Assembly (NCBI RefSeq): GCF_000407505.1
Contig: NZ_ASWE01000003.1
Coordinates: 62,001 to 126,000 of the forward strand
Direction of reading: 5' to 3'
DNA: 64,000 bases
Origin: Enterococcus phoeniculicola ATCC BAA-412
Lineage (GTDB): Bacteria > Bacillota > Bacilli > Lactobacillales > Enterococcaceae
The position numbers and the translations under genes are program-made. The notes beneath the pieces were generated by a model. It was not told the origin of the DNA. It was given only the letters and a program-made list of their open reading frames with translations, and searched no databases. The number at the start of each line of letters is the position of its first letter. Position 1 is the stretch's first letter. Of the stretch, positions 43,264 to 52,753 are shown one piece after another.

Positions 43264-44096
43264 TATGCTAAAATCCCTCCCATATAAAGTAGTGTTCCTA
43301 AAACTAAGAGTCCAATAATAAGAGAAACAACATGACGTCCATTCGTTTTTTTCAAGAATTTATAACAGCCAAAAGTCAAAAGCATAGGCAGTAGATTCGG
43401 TAAAATTCTATCCAGCATTTCTTGAATATTCAAAACATTATCTTTGCCTAACGTAAACTCTAAACCGAGGGACATTTTCACATTACTAACAACTAACGCT
43501 GCTACAACAATGGTTCCCATCGCGTTTGCGGCTGTTGAAAAACGACTAATCATCCCCTTACTATTAGGGGAGCTTAAGAGTTCGACTCCTTTTTCATAGC
43601 CCATAGTCACTCCGAGAAATTTTAAGGGCATCCAGACAGCATTGATCATTAAGAACATGACAATTGGTCCAATTAAGCTCCCTTTCATGGCTAAACTAGC
43701 GCCAATACTCCCACAAATAGCTAACCAAGTATAGCTTAATATGCTATCCCCTAAGCCTGCCATGGGCCCCATCAAACTAACCTTCATATTTCGCACAACA
43801 TCTTTTTCTGTCTCACTGGTTTTTTCTTCTAGAGCCATTGAAGAGCCCAGCAATAAAAATTGGGGTACATGATGAGTAACCATATATTCTAGGTGACGCG
43901 TCATTGCGGCAGCTCGTTCTTCTTTTGTCCCATTTTGATATTTTTTTCTTAAAAACGGTAGCATGGAATAAAGGTACCCCAGGTTTCCTCCACGCTCTGC
44001 ATTACCAGAAACACCAAGGGTTTGAGCTCGCCAGAATAGCTTGTTAAGGTCTTTTTTTGTCATTAAGTTTTCTGTTGTTTTATTTTTATCTATCAT
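43263..44096 (-). CDS. PTS IID component, mannose family
   Basis: 277 residues. Typical IID segments: RAQTLGVSGNAERGGNLGYLYSMLP near residue 24, LGSSMALEE near 83, and MGPMAGLGDSILSYTW near 108. The start overlaps the IIC stop (ATGA), eleven bases after AAGGAGG inside that gene. With IIC it forms the membrane channel. A short hydrophobic stretch at the C-terminus anchors it. Confidence 0.85.
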   Translation of the reverse strand: MIDKNKTTENLMTKKDLNKLFWRAQTLGVSGNAERGGNLGYLYSMLPFLRKKYQNGTKEERAAAMTRHLEYMVTHHVPQFLLLGSSMALEEKTSETEKDVVRNMKVSLMGPMAGLGDSILSYTWLAICGSIGASLAMKGSLIGPIVMFLMINAVWMPLKFLGVTMGYEKGVELLSSPNSKGMISRFSTAANAMGTIVVAALVVSNVKMSLGLEFTLGKDNVLNIQEMLDRILPNLLPMLLTFGCYKFLKKTNGRHVVSLIIGLLVLGTLLYMGGILA

Positions 44097-44887
44097 AAGT
44101 CGTACTCCTCCTTCTCATCATTTGTTACTACGAATGTTGGTTTTTCCTCTGCTTTTTCCTTTGTAGTAATCAGTAAGTCATAGAAATAAGCGATAACAAT
44201 ACCCAACATAGCAATACCAAGCGTTGGCATGTTTAAATAAGAGAACAGGACATAACCAATTAATAAAAAGACCCATGATTTTTTTTGTAACAGCATTCTT
44301 AAAAGCATAGCAAAACCAACTGCAGAAACTAATTTAGATGCGACAGTTAGTCCATCTAAAACATTTTGAGGGATAAAGGATAGAACGGTGTCAATCATTG
44401 GAACACCGAATAAAACTACTAGAAAAATAGGTACGATTCTTGTTAGTGCAATAAATAAGCCACCAGTCCAGTGAAGAAGACCGATTTTATTAGAGAACAA
44501 ATCTCCTTCTTCAGCAATCGTATCTGCTCTATGTGCTAAACCAATGTTGGCAGTTTGAGCAACTATGTTCAATTGTTGTACGAGTAAAGCTGAAGGCATA
44601 GCGACAGCAATTCCTGTGGCTACGCCGCCACCAGAAAGAACGCCCATTGCTACCCCGATGATTGATCCTGCAATAATATCTGGCGGAGTGTATACACCTA
44701 CATTGTTTGTTCCCAACCACATTAATTCTAAGGTAGCAGCAATAATAATTCCTTGTGTCATATCTCCTGAAATAATAGCAGCACCGGCACCTGCTAATAA
44801 GGGCTTTTGAAAGCCAAAGTGCCAGGCTTTTCCATCAAACATACAAAAACCGCCCCAAAGGCCTAACAAAATTGCTTTAACTAACAT
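44093..44887 (-). CDS. PTS IIC component, mannose family
   Basis: 264 residues from the second of two close ATG codons, six bases after AAGGAGG. Hydrophobic throughout, with GAAIISGDMTQGIIIAATLELMWLGTNNVG near residue 35, the family signature. It carries substrate specificity with IID. The substrate may be mannose, fructose, sorbose or an amino sugar; the LevR-type regulator does not settle it. Confidence 0.85.
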   Translation of the reverse strand: MLVKAILLGLWGGFCMFDGKAWHFGFQKPLLAGAGAAIISGDMTQGIIIAATLELMWLGTNNVGVYTPPDIIAGSIIGVAMGVLSGGGVATGIAVAMPSALLVQQLNIVAQTANIGLAHRADTIAEEGDLFSNKIGLLHWTGGLFIALTRIVPIFLVVLFGVPMIDTVLSFIPQNVLDGLTVASKLVSAVGFAMLLRMLLQKKSWVFLLIGYVLFSYLNMPTLGIAMLGIVIAYFYDLLITTKEKAEEKPTFVVTNDEKEEYDL

Positions 44888-44898
44888 ATACATCCTCC

Positions 44899-45369
44899 TT
44901 ATAATAACTCAGATAGTTCTTTTCTCTCATCACGTGGGACTGTTTGGACAATCAGTGAAACGCCACGCTTATCTAATTCTTTAAAAATAGTTTCTTCTTT
45001 TTCTGAAATATTTACAGCTTTTGATATTCTGCGGCGCTCACTTGTCGCACGCATCCCACCAATAAAAACTTCTGAAATATCAATTCCTTGATCCAGTACT
45101 TTCTTAACATCTACAGGGTTAGTGAATAGTAGTAATGTTCTTCTCTTAATAGGATTCTCTTTTTGAACTTGAATAAATTTATCTACAGCAAAGATATGTA
45201 CGCGAACACCAGTTGGTGCAGCAACCATTGCCATTGTTTTTTTCATTTCATTGCTGTTAATCTCATCGTCAGCAATGATGACTTGTTCAATTTCATAATC
45301 TTTTAACCAAGTTGTTGCTACTTGTCCATGAATCAGACGATCATCAATACGGATTAATTCAATACTCAT
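44899..45369 (-). CDS. PTS IIB component, mannose family
   Basis: 156 residues starting at MSIELIRIDDRLIHGQ, eight bases after AAGGG; an ATG three codons earlier overlaps that site. The phosphorylated histidine is in DDRLIHGQVATTW (about residue 14), and FIGGMRATSERR near 105 is conserved. It overlaps the end of the IIA gene by eleven bases. Confidence 0.9.
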   Translation of the reverse strand: MSIELIRIDDRLIHGQVATTWLKDYEIEQVIIADDEINSNEMKKTMAMVAAPTGVRVHIFAVDKFIQVQKENPIKRRTLLLFTNPVDVKKVLDQGIDISEVFIGGMRATSERRRISKAVNISEKEETIFKELDKRGVSLIVQTVPRDERKELSELL

Positions 45370-45787
45370 TTTGTTCATCCCTTTGCTTAATTTTTGTGTT
45401 GATATTTGTTAAGTAGAGTGACCAGTTAGTAGAAATATAATCCGTAATTTCATCCAACCTTTGCCACTTATTAGTCACTAAATCCAACAGTAAAGGTAGA
45501 TTAAATCCCGAGAAGACTTGCAAATTTTGATATTTCAATAATAATTGCGTTGCGGCATTGGAGGGAGTTCCACCAGCAATATCAGTCAAAATCAGGTAAT
45601 TAATCTCAGGATTTGCCAAGATGATTGTTTCGTATTTTTTATAAAAATCATCTAATCCATCACCCGGATTTAGCTCCAGAGCAATTAAATCTGGCTGCTC
45701 ACCAGCAATCATGGCTAAAGTTGCCAAAGCAGATGTTGCAAAAGAACCATGGCTGGCCAAAATCACTTTTATCGTTTGTTCATTCAT
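45359..45787 (-). CDS. PTS IIA component, mannose family
   Basis: 142 residues. The phosphorylated histidine is in ILASHGSFA (about residue 14); ILTDIAGGTPSNAA near 68 is the family motif. It is the first gene of the operon, 64 bases after the levR stop. A sigma-54 promoter with perfect -24 and -12 elements lies at 45813-45828, and GGAGGA precedes the ATG. Confidence 0.9.
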   Translation of the reverse strand: MNEQTIKVILASHGSFATSALATLAMIAGEQPDLIALELNPGDGLDDFYKKYETIILANPEINYLILTDIAGGTPSNAATQLLLKYQNLQVFSGFNLPLLLDLVTNKWQRLDEITDYISTNWSLYLTNINTKIKQRDEQNEY

Positions 45788-45807
45788 AAAATTCCTCCTT
45801 CAATAAA

Positions 45808-45855
45808 CTAAAAGCAAGAAGTGTGCCAGTTATCTGGGACACTTCTTGCTTTTAG
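45808..45855 (-). terminator. levR terminator hairpin, overlapping the sigma-54 promoter
   Basis: CTAAAAGCAAGAAGTGT pairs with ACACTTCTTGCTTTTAG around a 14-base loop, followed on the minus strand by TTTATTG. The 5' arm includes the levR stop codon (45852-45854), and the 3' arm is the core of the sigma-54 promoter. Confidence 0.7.
45813..45828 (-). promoter_or_regulatory. Sigma-54 promoter of the mannose-family PTS operon
   Basis: On the minus strand TGGCAC, five bases, TTGCT: an exact -24/-12 pair. Transcription should start about 15 bases before the IIA start codon. It agrees with the sigma-54 activator encoded just upstream, which has the GAFTGA loop. RpoN itself is not in the window. Confidence 0.85.
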
Positions 45856-48581
45856 TGATACATATAAAGAATATCGTAGAGATAACCTAGTTCTGAAGAG
45901 GGGATAGTCACACTATATTTATTTTCTATCCCACTAAGCACTTTTTTCATTACCTCGAAAAAAGAGGGAGGAATTTTTTCTAGTTGTGTTTGTGAGTAGC
46001 CAAGGATCGGTTGATTTCTGATTAACCGTTCGATCAGACAGCCGATGTGCACATAAAGAGTCATTTGAATTTTATTTTCAATTTTTCTGTTGAAAAGTAT
46101 CTCCAGCTGAGAGATGATTTCTTCAATTTCATTAATGACTGTTTCACTATCCAGAATGGTAATTGATTCGATTACCTTTTCTAAAGAGAAATTTTTAATG
46201 ATTTTCCGATTCACTTCTTCAATTTTTTCAATGGTGAGAAGGGGCGTTAAAGCCTCTGTTAAGACATCATCTTCTCCAGAAATTAATTTTTCTAAAGGAA
46301 TGTAAGGAACGTCATTAATTTTTGGATTGTCCGTGCCAATTAAGGCGATAATTTCTGTTAGCTGCAGCTGTTCACCAATATTGTTGTGCTTTAGACTATG
46401 ATAGTCCATAGCGAGAACTTCTATCCCATAATCAGGATGAAGGCTTTCTTCCAGCAGATGTTTTATTTGATTGGCAGTACCAATCCCTGTCATACAGGTT
46501 GTAATTAAAACTTTTCGTTGATTTTTCACTGGTAGATGGAGCTTTACATCTAGAGTATGGTGTTGTTGAATATGGTTAATAATCGTTTCGGGAGACTCTC
46601 TGGAAATAATCATTTGTCCCACTTGTAAGACAAAAGAGGTAGTCACATTGTTGATAATTCCAATAGTAATTTGATTATTAGGGTGTATAAACTTTTCAAT
46701 TTCCTGTAAAGAGCCCATATCAACTAAAATAATAAATTCCTGACAGATTTTATTTCCACGAATATAGTCATCAACATTTCTGCCAATTTCTTGGGCAGTA
46801 GTGTCTAAAGACATGTCAAAAGCATCAAAAATATGTTGATTTAATAGTCGATTTCCAACATTTGCAAGACTGCTAGCTGTAGCAAACCCATGAGCTAAAA
46901 TCAACGCTTTTATCTGATTTGATTGTTGATGAAGAATGTTGGAGCTGATAATGTAAAAGGTCAAAAGGATTTCATCTTTTGAATGAAGATAGATATCAAA
47001 CTTATTTTCTAATAACAGAATCATGTTTCGAGCATTTTCATAAGAATCGGAATAATTGTTGATAAGAAAATTTTTTAACCCTAGAAGGCTGGAGTCTTGG
47101 CTCTCTTCTTTTAGGATGGTTTGCTGCATGCGATAGAACACATAGTTTGAGATAGAAAAGACACTCGTTGAAAATACCTTTAAACGGTCTTCATCCTCAA
47201 GAAATTCCATAATAGTTTTTACTTTGCGATTAATCATTTGAAGTAATAAACGATTGCTCTCATTTGGTTGATTAAAAACTAAACTATCCATCATCAAGTC
47301 AACTTTTAACAAAACTTTTTTTAGAAAATCATTTTTTGAAAGATTATGATCTAATTCTTTGTAGAGCAGAATAATCTCGTCAAATAGCTTATCAATTTTT
47401 GATAAATCATTAGAAGTACCTAGTCCTTGCAGTTCAAGAATGTTTGTTTGATCTGAAATAATAATATTTTTTACGGGTCCAAGCAAATCAAGATTATCTG
47501 GCAAAGGGTACATTTCATCTGGAAGAATGGAAGTATTAATAACGAGTTGGCTATTATTTTTCTTTTTACGATATTGAAGGGCACACAAATATTTTATGAT
47601 ATTTTTTAACTCTCCAACATTTCCTTTAAAGGTATAGTTTAAGAGGACATGAATCATGCGGTTGCTAATAGAGATTGTGGCGTTTAGAATACTTGCTTCT
47701 TCTTTAAAGAAATGATAAATCAATTCTAAGCGCTCTTTTTCCCGACGATCAATTAACTCAGGTAATTCAATTTGAATCGGGATACGACGAATAAAGGTAG
47801 TCAATAAAAATTGTTCTCTATTTTCCGTAGTAGCAAAGATTAATCGGACGTGTGCTGTTTTTGTCTCTTTCACTTCACCAAGAGGCGTATAGACACCTTT
47901 GTCTATAAAAATAAATAGTTTTTCTTGAGACTCTGGTGATAGTCTATGTACTTCATCTAAAAATAGGAATCCCCCGTCAGCAGCAGCTAACAGTCCTGAT
48001 TTTTCCTCCTCTGCTCCTGTAAATGCTCCTTTAGTGTAGCCAAAGAGTAAGGAAGAGAGTAGCTCGGGATTGTTGGCATACTGCGCACAGTTTAAAATAA
48101 TCAGTGGTGCATCTTGTTTAATGCAGTGTTGGTTTATAGCATATTGATGTGCCAAACTGGCAATATATGATTTTCCTGAACCAGAGGCGCCAAACAAAAT
48201 TAATGGTAGCCCGTTATCTGGATACATGATGGCTGATTCAATTTGTTGAACGGCAGTGCGAAGACTTCCTTCAGATCCGATTAGTTTGCTGAATACTTGC
48301 TCACTTTGTTGCGTTAGTTGAGTCAAAGATTCATAGACAGTTCGTTCAATCGAGTAGCCGCAAGCCAATAATAGGTCCTTGGCAAGAAATAAAACAGGAC
48401 GTGAAGTAATCTTGATGAGTTTTCCTTGTTCTAAAAGCTGATTTAAATATTTACTGACAGTATTCCGCTTTTGAGATAATTCAAGGGAAATTTCACGAGC
48501 AGTTAGACCAATAGTTTCCTGAGTATCGATGAAGTGCTGAGTTTGTTGCTCGATACAGGCAATAATTTTATTTTTCAACAT
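45852..48581 (-). CDS. LevR/ManR-type sigma-54 dependent transcription activator with PRD and PTS domains
   Basis: 909 residues from the second of two adjacent ATG codons, six bases after GGAGG; a longer frame has no ribosome site. Order: N-terminal helix-turn-helix (LTAREISLELSQKRNTVSKYLNQL), AAA domain with Walker A FGASGSGKS, the sigma-54 contact loop KGAFTGA and Walker B GFLFLDEVH, then PRD1, a IIA-man-like domain (ALILAHGFATA), a IIB-like segment (LITTCMTGIGTA) and a C-terminal PRD2 with HIGCLIERLI. It should activate the adjacent PTS operon from an upstream site, with phosphorylation by HPr and the PTS as input. Confidence 0.9.
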   Translation of the reverse strand: MLKNKIIACIEQQTQHFIDTQETIGLTAREISLELSQKRNTVSKYLNQLLEQGKLIKITSRPVLFLAKDLLLACGYSIERTVYESLTQLTQQSEQVFSKLIGSEGSLRTAVQQIESAIMYPDNGLPLILFGASGSGKSYIASLAHQYAINQHCIKQDAPLIILNCAQYANNPELLSSLLFGYTKGAFTGAEEEKSGLLAAADGGFLFLDEVHRLSPESQEKLFIFIDKGVYTPLGEVKETKTAHVRLIFATTENREQFLLTTFIRRIPIQIELPELIDRREKERLELIYHFFKEEASILNATISISNRMIHVLLNYTFKGNVGELKNIIKYLCALQYRKKKNNSQLVINTSILPDEMYPLPDNLDLLGPVKNIIISDQTNILELQGLGTSNDLSKIDKLFDEIILLYKELDHNLSKNDFLKKVLLKVDLMMDSLVFNQPNESNRLLLQMINRKVKTIMEFLEDEDRLKVFSTSVFSISNYVFYRMQQTILKEESQDSSLLGLKNFLINNYSDSYENARNMILLLENKFDIYLHSKDEILLTFYIISSNILHQQSNQIKALILAHGFATASSLANVGNRLLNQHIFDAFDMSLDTTAQEIGRNVDDYIRGNKICQEFIILVDMGSLQEIEKFIHPNNQITIGIINNVTTSFVLQVGQMIISRESPETIINHIQQHHTLDVKLHLPVKNQRKVLITTCMTGIGTANQIKHLLEESLHPDYGIEVLAMDYHSLKHNNIGEQLQLTEIIALIGTDNPKINDVPYIPLEKLISGEDDVLTEALTPLLTIEKIEEVNRKIIKNFSLEKVIESITILDSETVINEIEEIISQLEILFNRKIENKIQMTLYVHIGCLIERLIRNQPILGYSQTQLEKIPPSFFEVMKKVLSGIENKYSVTIPSSELGYLYDILYMYH

Positions 48582-48817
48582 CATTTTCCTCCGTTTAGAT
48601 TTCTTCCAGTATAAGCCAAGAAAGCGGTTGAAAAAAGAAGAATTTAAAAACTGTTCTAAATAAATGCTTTCCGTGTGGGAAGGTAGTGACTCAATCGAAC
48701 GAAATTGAACAGAATACATTTACAATGGTTATTAAGAAAAATTAGGGAATAATAGTTGATGGATGAGGAAGACATAGGGTTGAAGAATTCAGTTTAGCGA
48801 ATGTTTTTTTCGATAAA
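48582..48817 (-). other. levR upstream region
   Basis: TATACT on the minus strand (48608-48613) is a possible -10. AAGAAAGCGGTTGAA near 48619 resembles a cre site with about three mismatches and would overlap the spacer of that promoter. Nothing else seen. Confidence 0.35.
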
Positions 48818-48874
48818 TAATAAAGATAAGTAGACATTGGGACTCAAAATCCCATTCTACTTATCTTTATTTTT
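48818..48874. terminator. Terminator downstream of the Bcr/CflA gene
   Basis: AATAAAGATAAGTAGA pairs with TCTACTTATCTTTATT, with an inner ATTGGGA/TCCCAT stem and a T run after it; A-rich bases before it suit the minus strand as well. Confidence 0.8.
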
Positions 48875-48940
48875 GCTTAATTATTGAATTTTTTTAGGTC
48901 AATAAGAATCACAGACACTAAAAGTTTTACTAGATGAGAC

Positions 48941-50137
48941 TTACATGCTTTTTTTTGCAATTCGAATACTTAAAAGTGCAGTAAGCAGTAACACCAGAGC
49001 AAATGCTGGAAATATTAGTAGCGAGCCAGTATGCATGAGACTAATTAAAAATGTGCACAGACTTACGATAAGATAATAACCAAGACTTAAGAAAGCACCT
49101 GCAATTCCAGTGAAATTTGAAAAGTTGGCAAGGGCTAAGCTTAGACAATTGGGTAAAGCCATTCCTACACCAGCAAGAAAGATGAATAGACCAAGAATAT
49201 ACAGTAAAACTTGAAGAAATAAACTTAGTTGAAAGAGACCAGTCAATCCAATAAAAAGGATACCAGCTAGTGAAAGTTTAATTCCTTTTTCAATAATTTC
49301 CTCTGGCTTTTGACGTTTTAATTCGTGATTGGACAGCCAGGCACCGACGATAGTTGCACAGGCGACTACCCCACCCATAAAGCCATATTGACTTTGAGTG
49401 AAGTGGAATCTTTCAATAAAAATAGTTGGTATCTCTGAGTGATAACTGAATAAAAGCCCGTTGAAAAGACCAATTAATAGCGCAAATGCACGTGTATAAC
49501 GATCAAAGAGCATCGCTTTTCCCACCGCTAGGACTTTTTTTCCAGCCATTTTTTCTGAAGAAAGAGTGCCTGTTTCGGGTAGCCCTTTTAGACTCCAAAA
49601 TAACAAACTCATTCCCAAAATGACAAGAGATAGAAAAACAACTCGAAGCCCATAATGTTCACCGATAAACCCGCCAAGTAAAGGACCAATCGCTGGTGAA
49701 AAGGCTAGTGCAGCTGAAATTTTAGCAAACAACTGATGACGTTCATTTCCTTCATAGTTATCTCGCAAAATGGTTTGAGTAGTTACTGATCCGGTGCTTG
49801 CACCAAATGCCTGTATAAAGCGACCAATAAACAGAAATGCAATAGTTTTTGACAAAACGCACAAAATGCAACCTAGAATGTAGACAACAAGTCCAAAATT
49901 CATGGCTTTTCTTCTGCCAAAATAGTCTGAGCCAATCCCCCAAAAGAAGACGCCCAATGCAAATGCGATGAAGTAAATACTCAAAGTCATTTGCGCAACA
50001 TTCAGCTTGACCGCATAGTTTTGGGCAATTTCAGTCAATGAGGGTGTATAGATTGTTTCGCTAATTTGTGGAAAGCCTACTAGACAAATAAGTAAGCCTA
50101 AATTTATTTTTTGATTTGTTTTGATGCTTTTTTCCAT
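48941..50137 (-). CDS. Bcr/CflA-type MFS multidrug transporter
   Basis: 398 residues with about twelve membrane segments. The family start ISETIYTPSLTEIAQNY, motif A WGIGSDYFGRRKAMNFG near residue 66 and FIGRFIQAFGASTGSVTTQTILRD near 102 match the Bcr/CflA branch, whose members export bicyclomycin, chloramphenicol or sulfonamides, and in some cases amino acids or small molecules. Monocistronic; no regulator adjacent. Substrate unknown. Confidence 0.85.
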   Translation of the reverse strand: MEKSIKTNQKINLGLLICLVGFPQISETIYTPSLTEIAQNYAVKLNVAQMTLSIYFIAFALGVFFWGIGSDYFGRRKAMNFGLVVYILGCILCVLSKTIAFLFIGRFIQAFGASTGSVTTQTILRDNYEGNERHQLFAKISAALAFSPAIGPLLGGFIGEHYGLRVVFLSLVILGMSLLFWSLKGLPETGTLSSEKMAGKKVLAVGKAMLFDRYTRAFALLIGLFNGLLFSYHSEIPTIFIERFHFTQSQYGFMGGVVACATIVGAWLSNHELKRQKPEEIIEKGIKLSLAGILFIGLTGLFQLSLFLQVLLYILGLFIFLAGVGMALPNCLSLALANFSNFTGIAGAFLSLGYYLIVSLCTFLISLMHTGSLLIFPAFALVLLLTALLSIRIAKKSM

Positions 50138-50467
50138 ATAAAAACTCCTAATTTATTAGTTGTCTGGGAAAAAACATCCTTTGGAAGGGAAATGGTGGAA
50201 TCATGATTTTTATCCATTGGTAAAAGTTCATGGAATCACCCCTTTCTTTATGCGTTAAAGTACATTGTAGCTCATAGCCAGTTGATGTGTCTATGAGTTT
50301 ACTGTTTTTTTGATTTGAAAGGGGAAAGCTAGTAGTTCGCTTATAGGACCACTTTGTTAATTTTATTTGAGTAGTAGTTATTTTGATTATTTCAGTAGAG
50401 CATTGATGCCGGTACAGAAGTGTTCAGCTCTAAGAACAGGTGCTATGTGCATCATTTGAAGTGAAAC
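50138..50467. repeat. Gene-free region ending in a short copy of the dispersed repeat (copy D)
   Basis: CTCATAG and CTATGAG near 50270-50298 form a hairpin in the leader of the efflux gene. GCCGGTACAGAAGTGTTCAG followed by CTCTAAGAA at 50408-50436 matches the repeat head seen at 13227. It directly abuts the truncated WxL frame. Confidence 0.5.
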
Positions 50468-50803
50468 ATGTGGAAAATATCAGTTTTAGATGAACGAATG
50501 GATGATAAGAATTGGGTACTGAAGGCAAATCTAGTTGATACTAATTTTGTGAATGATAACAATCCAAGTGGAAAACTTGCTGTTGCGAATGAAGACTTCT
50601 TCTACTATAAAAGTAATGGGAAAAAGATGAATATTTCTACAGTACCTATTGATTTGTTTATGAATATAAGCGATACAGAGGCTACTGAATTTGTTTTGGA
50701 TCAAACCAATGACAATGGATTTTATTATAATCCCAACAGTTCTATGGCGCTAGGCAACTATCATGCCACAGTGAATTGGAGTCTGGTGTCAGCACCAAGT
50801 TAA
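50468..50803 (+). pseudogene. C-terminal remnant of a WxL-domain surface protein
   Basis: The frame is open for 111 codons but has no ribosome site, signal peptide or N-terminal domain; a stop lies two codons upstream and the dispersed repeat just before that. The sequence contains the first WxL motif (NWVLKANLVDTNF near residue 15) and ends ATVNWSLVSAPS, the typical C-terminus of WxL proteins, which bind peptidoglycan non-covalently. It is the last third or so of such a protein. Whether the small fragment is expressed is doubtful. Confidence 0.6.
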
Positions 50804-51214
50804 AGAATAAAAAGCAGAGAGTCAGAGTAAAAAGGAGTATGCTTTGACACCTGTTTAGAATGGACAAAATCAAATACGTACGTCACTGTGTCTGTTTTTC
50901 AAAAATGGATGCAGTGACGTACTTTTACGTTATTTCTAAGGATTCTAATTTCTAAAGGTGCTGGTAGTTAGAGAGTGCTGGTCTTAAGTTAAAACATGTT
51001 ATTCCCCAATATCTATTAAGAAATGAAGGCAGCCAACTAAAGCGAACAATATACGAGCCAATAATTATCAGGTGATTGTTATTAAAAAAATGATATCGTG
51101 ACAAATATAAGACAGCGTTTTATGATGGAGGAACAGGAAGGATTCTTCCAGCCTATTTTCATTTTATCTTACCTATAGTGCTGTGGTAAACTTATTGAAA
51201 GGAGGAGGTTTATT
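50804..51214. terminator. Gene-free region with a hairpin (50878-50926)
   Basis: GTACGTCACTG (50878-50888) pairs with CAGTGACGTAC (50912-50922), followed by TTTTACG; it probably ends transcription. The rest shows only the ribosome site of the lipoprotein gene. Confidence 0.5.
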
Positions 51215-51703
51215 ATGAAAAAGATTAGAAGATTAGTAGTTGGCGTCGGGTTATGCTTCATTGGGCTATTTATTTTAAGCGCTTGCAACAAAGAGAATAC
51301 AAACAATAAAGTAGTACATATTTACCAAGTTTCCAATAATGGAACACTGCAAAATAAGGCTGATTATAACCTAGTCGATGGGAAATTGACCATTGATAAA
51401 GAATTTCAATTAGCGAATAATATCAATCAGTTGCCAAAGAATTTGAAAGACGATGAAAAGATTAAAGAGACAGAGACGTATTTAAAAAAAGAGTTTCCCA
51501 AAGAATCCTTTGATGAGGGAGAGCTGATACAGAACTTCACTCGAATAATTAAATCAGCAGAAGTTATTGTTGATACGGATAAAAAGGTTACTGAGCTAAA
51601 GGGAGACAGTTATTCTTATAAATTTTATTGGGTCGATGACAACGAAAAACGAGTAAAAGATGACCTAGGTGTTGAATATGCAGTTGAGTATGATAAAAAG
51701 TAA
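51215..51703 (+). CDS. Small lipoprotein of unknown function
   Basis: 162 residues. Signal peptide with lipobox ILSAC (Cys24); the mature part is hydrophilic, rich in Lys, Asp and Asn, ending in VEYAVEYDKK. It resembles the short lipoproteins of the DUF1307 kind, but I am not sure of the family. AAAGGAGGAGG lies before the ATG. Monocistronic with a terminator after it. Exposed on the outer face of the membrane. Confidence 0.7.
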   Translation: MKKIRRLVVGVGLCFIGLFILSACNKENTNNKVVHIYQVSNNGTLQNKADYNLVDGKLTIDKEFQLANNINQLPKNLKDDEKIKETETYLKKEFPKESFDEGELIQNFTRIIKSAEVIVDTDKKVTELKGDSYSYKFYWVDDNEKRVKDDLGVEYAVEYDKK

Positions 51704-51732
51704 AATAAGACAATAAAAAGTTAACACAGCGA

Positions 51733-51786
51733 GAGGGTGTTTGTCCCAACTTCAGAGAAGGTGAATTGGCAAATAGCCCTTTTTTT
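51733..51786 (+). terminator. Lipoprotein gene terminator
   Basis: GGGTGTTTGTCCCAA pairs imperfectly with TTGGCAAATAGCCC, followed by TTTTTTT. The remaining sequence to 52075 shows nothing else. Confidence 0.6.
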
Positions 51787-52075
51787 ATAATTGACATAAC
51801 TTGTTTTCATACCTATGAGATTTAAAAGTTTTACCAGTGGTTCTTGTCTTAAGTTTTTAGCCTCATGAAATTATAGATCTGATGATGCATAGAATGGAAG
51901 GAAATTTAAGGTCGACGTCTTTTGCTGATTGTAAAATCTTTATACTAGTTTAGTTAGCTTGCGACAAACTTTCGTACTACGTATAATTTTTGATAGAAAA
52001 GAAAAAGTAACGTTTTAGATATTGAGGAAAAACAATCTAAATCATTTCTACACTAATTTATTTAAGGAGAGTATG

Positions 52076-52318
52076 ATGGGAAAATACGTTGAATTTGGTA
52101 TCGGAAATACTTGGATAGTTCGTACAGAGTTTGAAAATAAAGATGGAACGGAATATGAAGTAAAAGGAGTAAGTGGAAAAATTTGTATCAAATCAGTATA
52201 TGTAAGATTATGGATGGCGAAAAAAGTTATGATTATCGATTCAAGTGAGGGCATCAAATTTAGTAAAAAAAAACGAAATGCTTTTAAGTTGGTATTTGGA
52301 ATCCACTCTGAGGTTTAA
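52076..52318 (+). CDS. DUF3977 family protein
   Basis: 80 residues from the second of two adjacent ATG codons, six bases after AAGGAG; a longer frame to 52022 is not supported. The sequence MGKYVEFGIGNTWIVRTEFE, then SVYVRLWMAKKVMIIDS and KKKRNAFKLVFGI is characteristic of the small DUF3977 family of Firmicutes, whose function is unknown. Monocistronic; decayed sequence follows. Confidence 0.75.
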   Translation: MGKYVEFGIGNTWIVRTEFENKDGTEYEVKGVSGKICIKSVYVRLWMAKKVMIIDSSEGIKFSKKKRNAFKLVFGIHSEV

Positions 52319-52753
52319 ATATTTTCGTATGTATGAAAAAATATCAATTAATTAAATCTTCAAAATATTTTTTATAAGTTAGAAAAGAAGTTATTACAAT
52401 TAAGTACTTTAAAGATATCGATAATGTAGCTTATGAGTTGAATTTTCTTACTCACTTCTCCTGATTTATAATAAAATAACCTGTTAGTAAATAAGAAAAC
52501 ATTTCTCTCATATAAAAAAGATTAATCTTTCAATAAGTGGAAACGATTGCTTTAAAATATTTAGCATCTTTAAAAAACAATTCTTCTCTACAAATAATAA
52601 ACATATTAATTAATTCCTGTATAACTACATGTTTATGCTATAGATTATTTAGGCAGACCATAGAAAGTAGCAGTTGAAAGAAATGAGGAATTAAAATTGT
52701 TATTAGATATTCGTACATTAATATTTAATGACAAACGATTTAAAAATTAAAGA
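52319..52753. other. AT-rich gene-free region
   Basis: No intact gene. LLLDIRTLIFNDKRFKN can be read at about 52697-52750 and may be another decayed fragment. Confidence 0.3.
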
